Positions 5,691-5,935 of a stretch of 5,935 bases of DNA are shown in pieces (the stretch's first letter is position 1; the number at the start of each line of letters is the position of its first letter). The position numbers were made by a program, and so were the translations under genes. The DNA is from Dehalococcoidia bacterium (GTDB taxonomy: Bacteria > Chloroflexota > Dehalococcoidia > Dehalococcoidales > E44-bin46): positions 1 through 5,935 of the forward strand of contig SOKA01000057.1 in assembly GCA_004376105.1 (NCBI GenBank), given 5' to 3'. The notes under the pieces are model-generated. The model saw only the letters and a list, made by a program, of their open reading frames with translations. It had not been told where the DNA came from and searched no databases.

Positions 5691-5935
5691 TTAAAGACGG
5701 GGTTTGCACAGAATCTCTTTAACCTTGAGGTCAAAAAAGTTGCGGGTGTTGACCGGTCTGAGCACCACCGCAGTATCGGCGCCCCGGCCGGTTCCAGCTA
5801 TGGAGATAACATCCTCATCAGTGCGTACCAATCCGGCATCAGCCGCCATCAGGGCTATCTCACAGGCGACCTTCATCCCCTGACCAAAAATACGTAGCGT
5901 ATCGGCAATTATCATTCCCAGGACATAGGTGTTAT
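5691..5935 (-). CDS. Pyruvate kinase C-terminal-like (alpha/beta) domain protein, 3' part
   Basis: The stop TAA is at 5691-5693 and the reading frame stays open to the window edge, so the true start lies outside. The Met codon at 5915 is internal, preceded in frame by N-T-Y-V-L-G. Visible features are T-L-R-I-F-G-Q-G-M-K-V, E-I-A-L-M-A-A-D-A-G, then I-A-G-T-G-R-G-A-D-T-A-V-V-L-R-P and F-F-D-L-K-V-K-E-I-L-C-K-P-R. This is the pattern of the stand-alone proteins related to the pyruvate kinase C-terminal domain (PK_C, an alpha/beta fold known from archaeal and bacterial structural-genomics targets). The G-T-G-R-G-A-D-T loop resembles the phosphate/effector-binding loop of that domain. These proteins lack the catalytic barrel of pyruvate kinase, and their biochemical role is not known to me. 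It appears to be backbone, not accessory. Confidence 0.85.
   Translation of the reverse strand, partial: NTYVLGMIIADTLRIFGQGMKVACEIALMAADAGLVRTDEDVISIAGTGRGADTAVVLRPVNTRNFFDLKVKEILCKPRL

Noticed and set aside
1..5935. CRISPR array, tRNA, rRNA, transposase, integrase or att sites
   Set aside because: No regularly spaced direct repeats, tRNA-like cloverleaf or recombinase gene was found; the only repeats are the two GC-tract units and the 9-bp tandem duplication.

Overview
This 5.9 kb window looks like a chromosomal stretch from an environmental bacterium, most likely a Chloroflexota/Dehalococcoidia-type organism. That placement is an inference. It rests on G/C-tract intergenic repeats of the form CCTCACCCCC...CCCCCTCTCC, the general look of the MutS protein, and the clean housekeeping genes at both edges. 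No rRNA, tRNA, CRISPR array, transposase or integrase is visible.

Layout, left to right. Bases 1-128 hold the last ~41 codons of a GltD-like (glutamate synthase small-chain family) flavin/NAD(P) oxidoreductase on the + strand. Three bases later, convergent on the - strand, lies a 345-aa stand-alone RelA/SpoT-domain alarmone-synthetase-like protein (132-1169). A ~230-bp gap follows, holding the promoter of that gene, a strong hairpin with a T-run, copy A of a modular GC-tract repeat and a second hairpin. Next is a complete mutS (1400-3997, +, 865 aa) with all the catalytic motifs expected of the mismatch-recognition ATPase and a C-terminal beta-clamp-binding motif. Convergent to it, after 36 bp, is a 436-aa protein on the - strand (4034-5344) that I do not recognise as a named family. 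It carries an R-N-A-Y-A-H (Rx4H) motif like that of HEPN-domain ribonucleases. A 346-bp non-coding gap (5345-5690) holds its promoter, a pyrimidine-rich tract, a weak - strand terminator and copy B of the repeat, interrupted by a 42-bp hairpin. The window ends inside the 3' part of a - strand gene for a stand-alone pyruvate-kinase C-terminal-like (alpha/beta) domain protein.

How it fits together. The GltD-like, MutS and pyruvate-kinase-C-like genes look like chromosomal backbone. The two genes on either side of mutS are visibly more AT-rich, lie on the opposite strand to mutS, each have their own consensus extended -10 promoter (TGnTATAAT), and end within a few to a few tens of bases of a backbone gene. 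They look like independently acquired accessory genes. One has a nucleotide-alarmone synthetase fold and the other a possible HEPN RNase motif. Both families recur in stress, toxin-antitoxin and phage-defence systems, so a defence or growth-arrest role is a reasonable hypothesis, but the sequence alone does not show it. The repeat copies sit at the outer promoter-side edges of both genes, which makes the repeats the most useful structural lead for how the locus was assembled.
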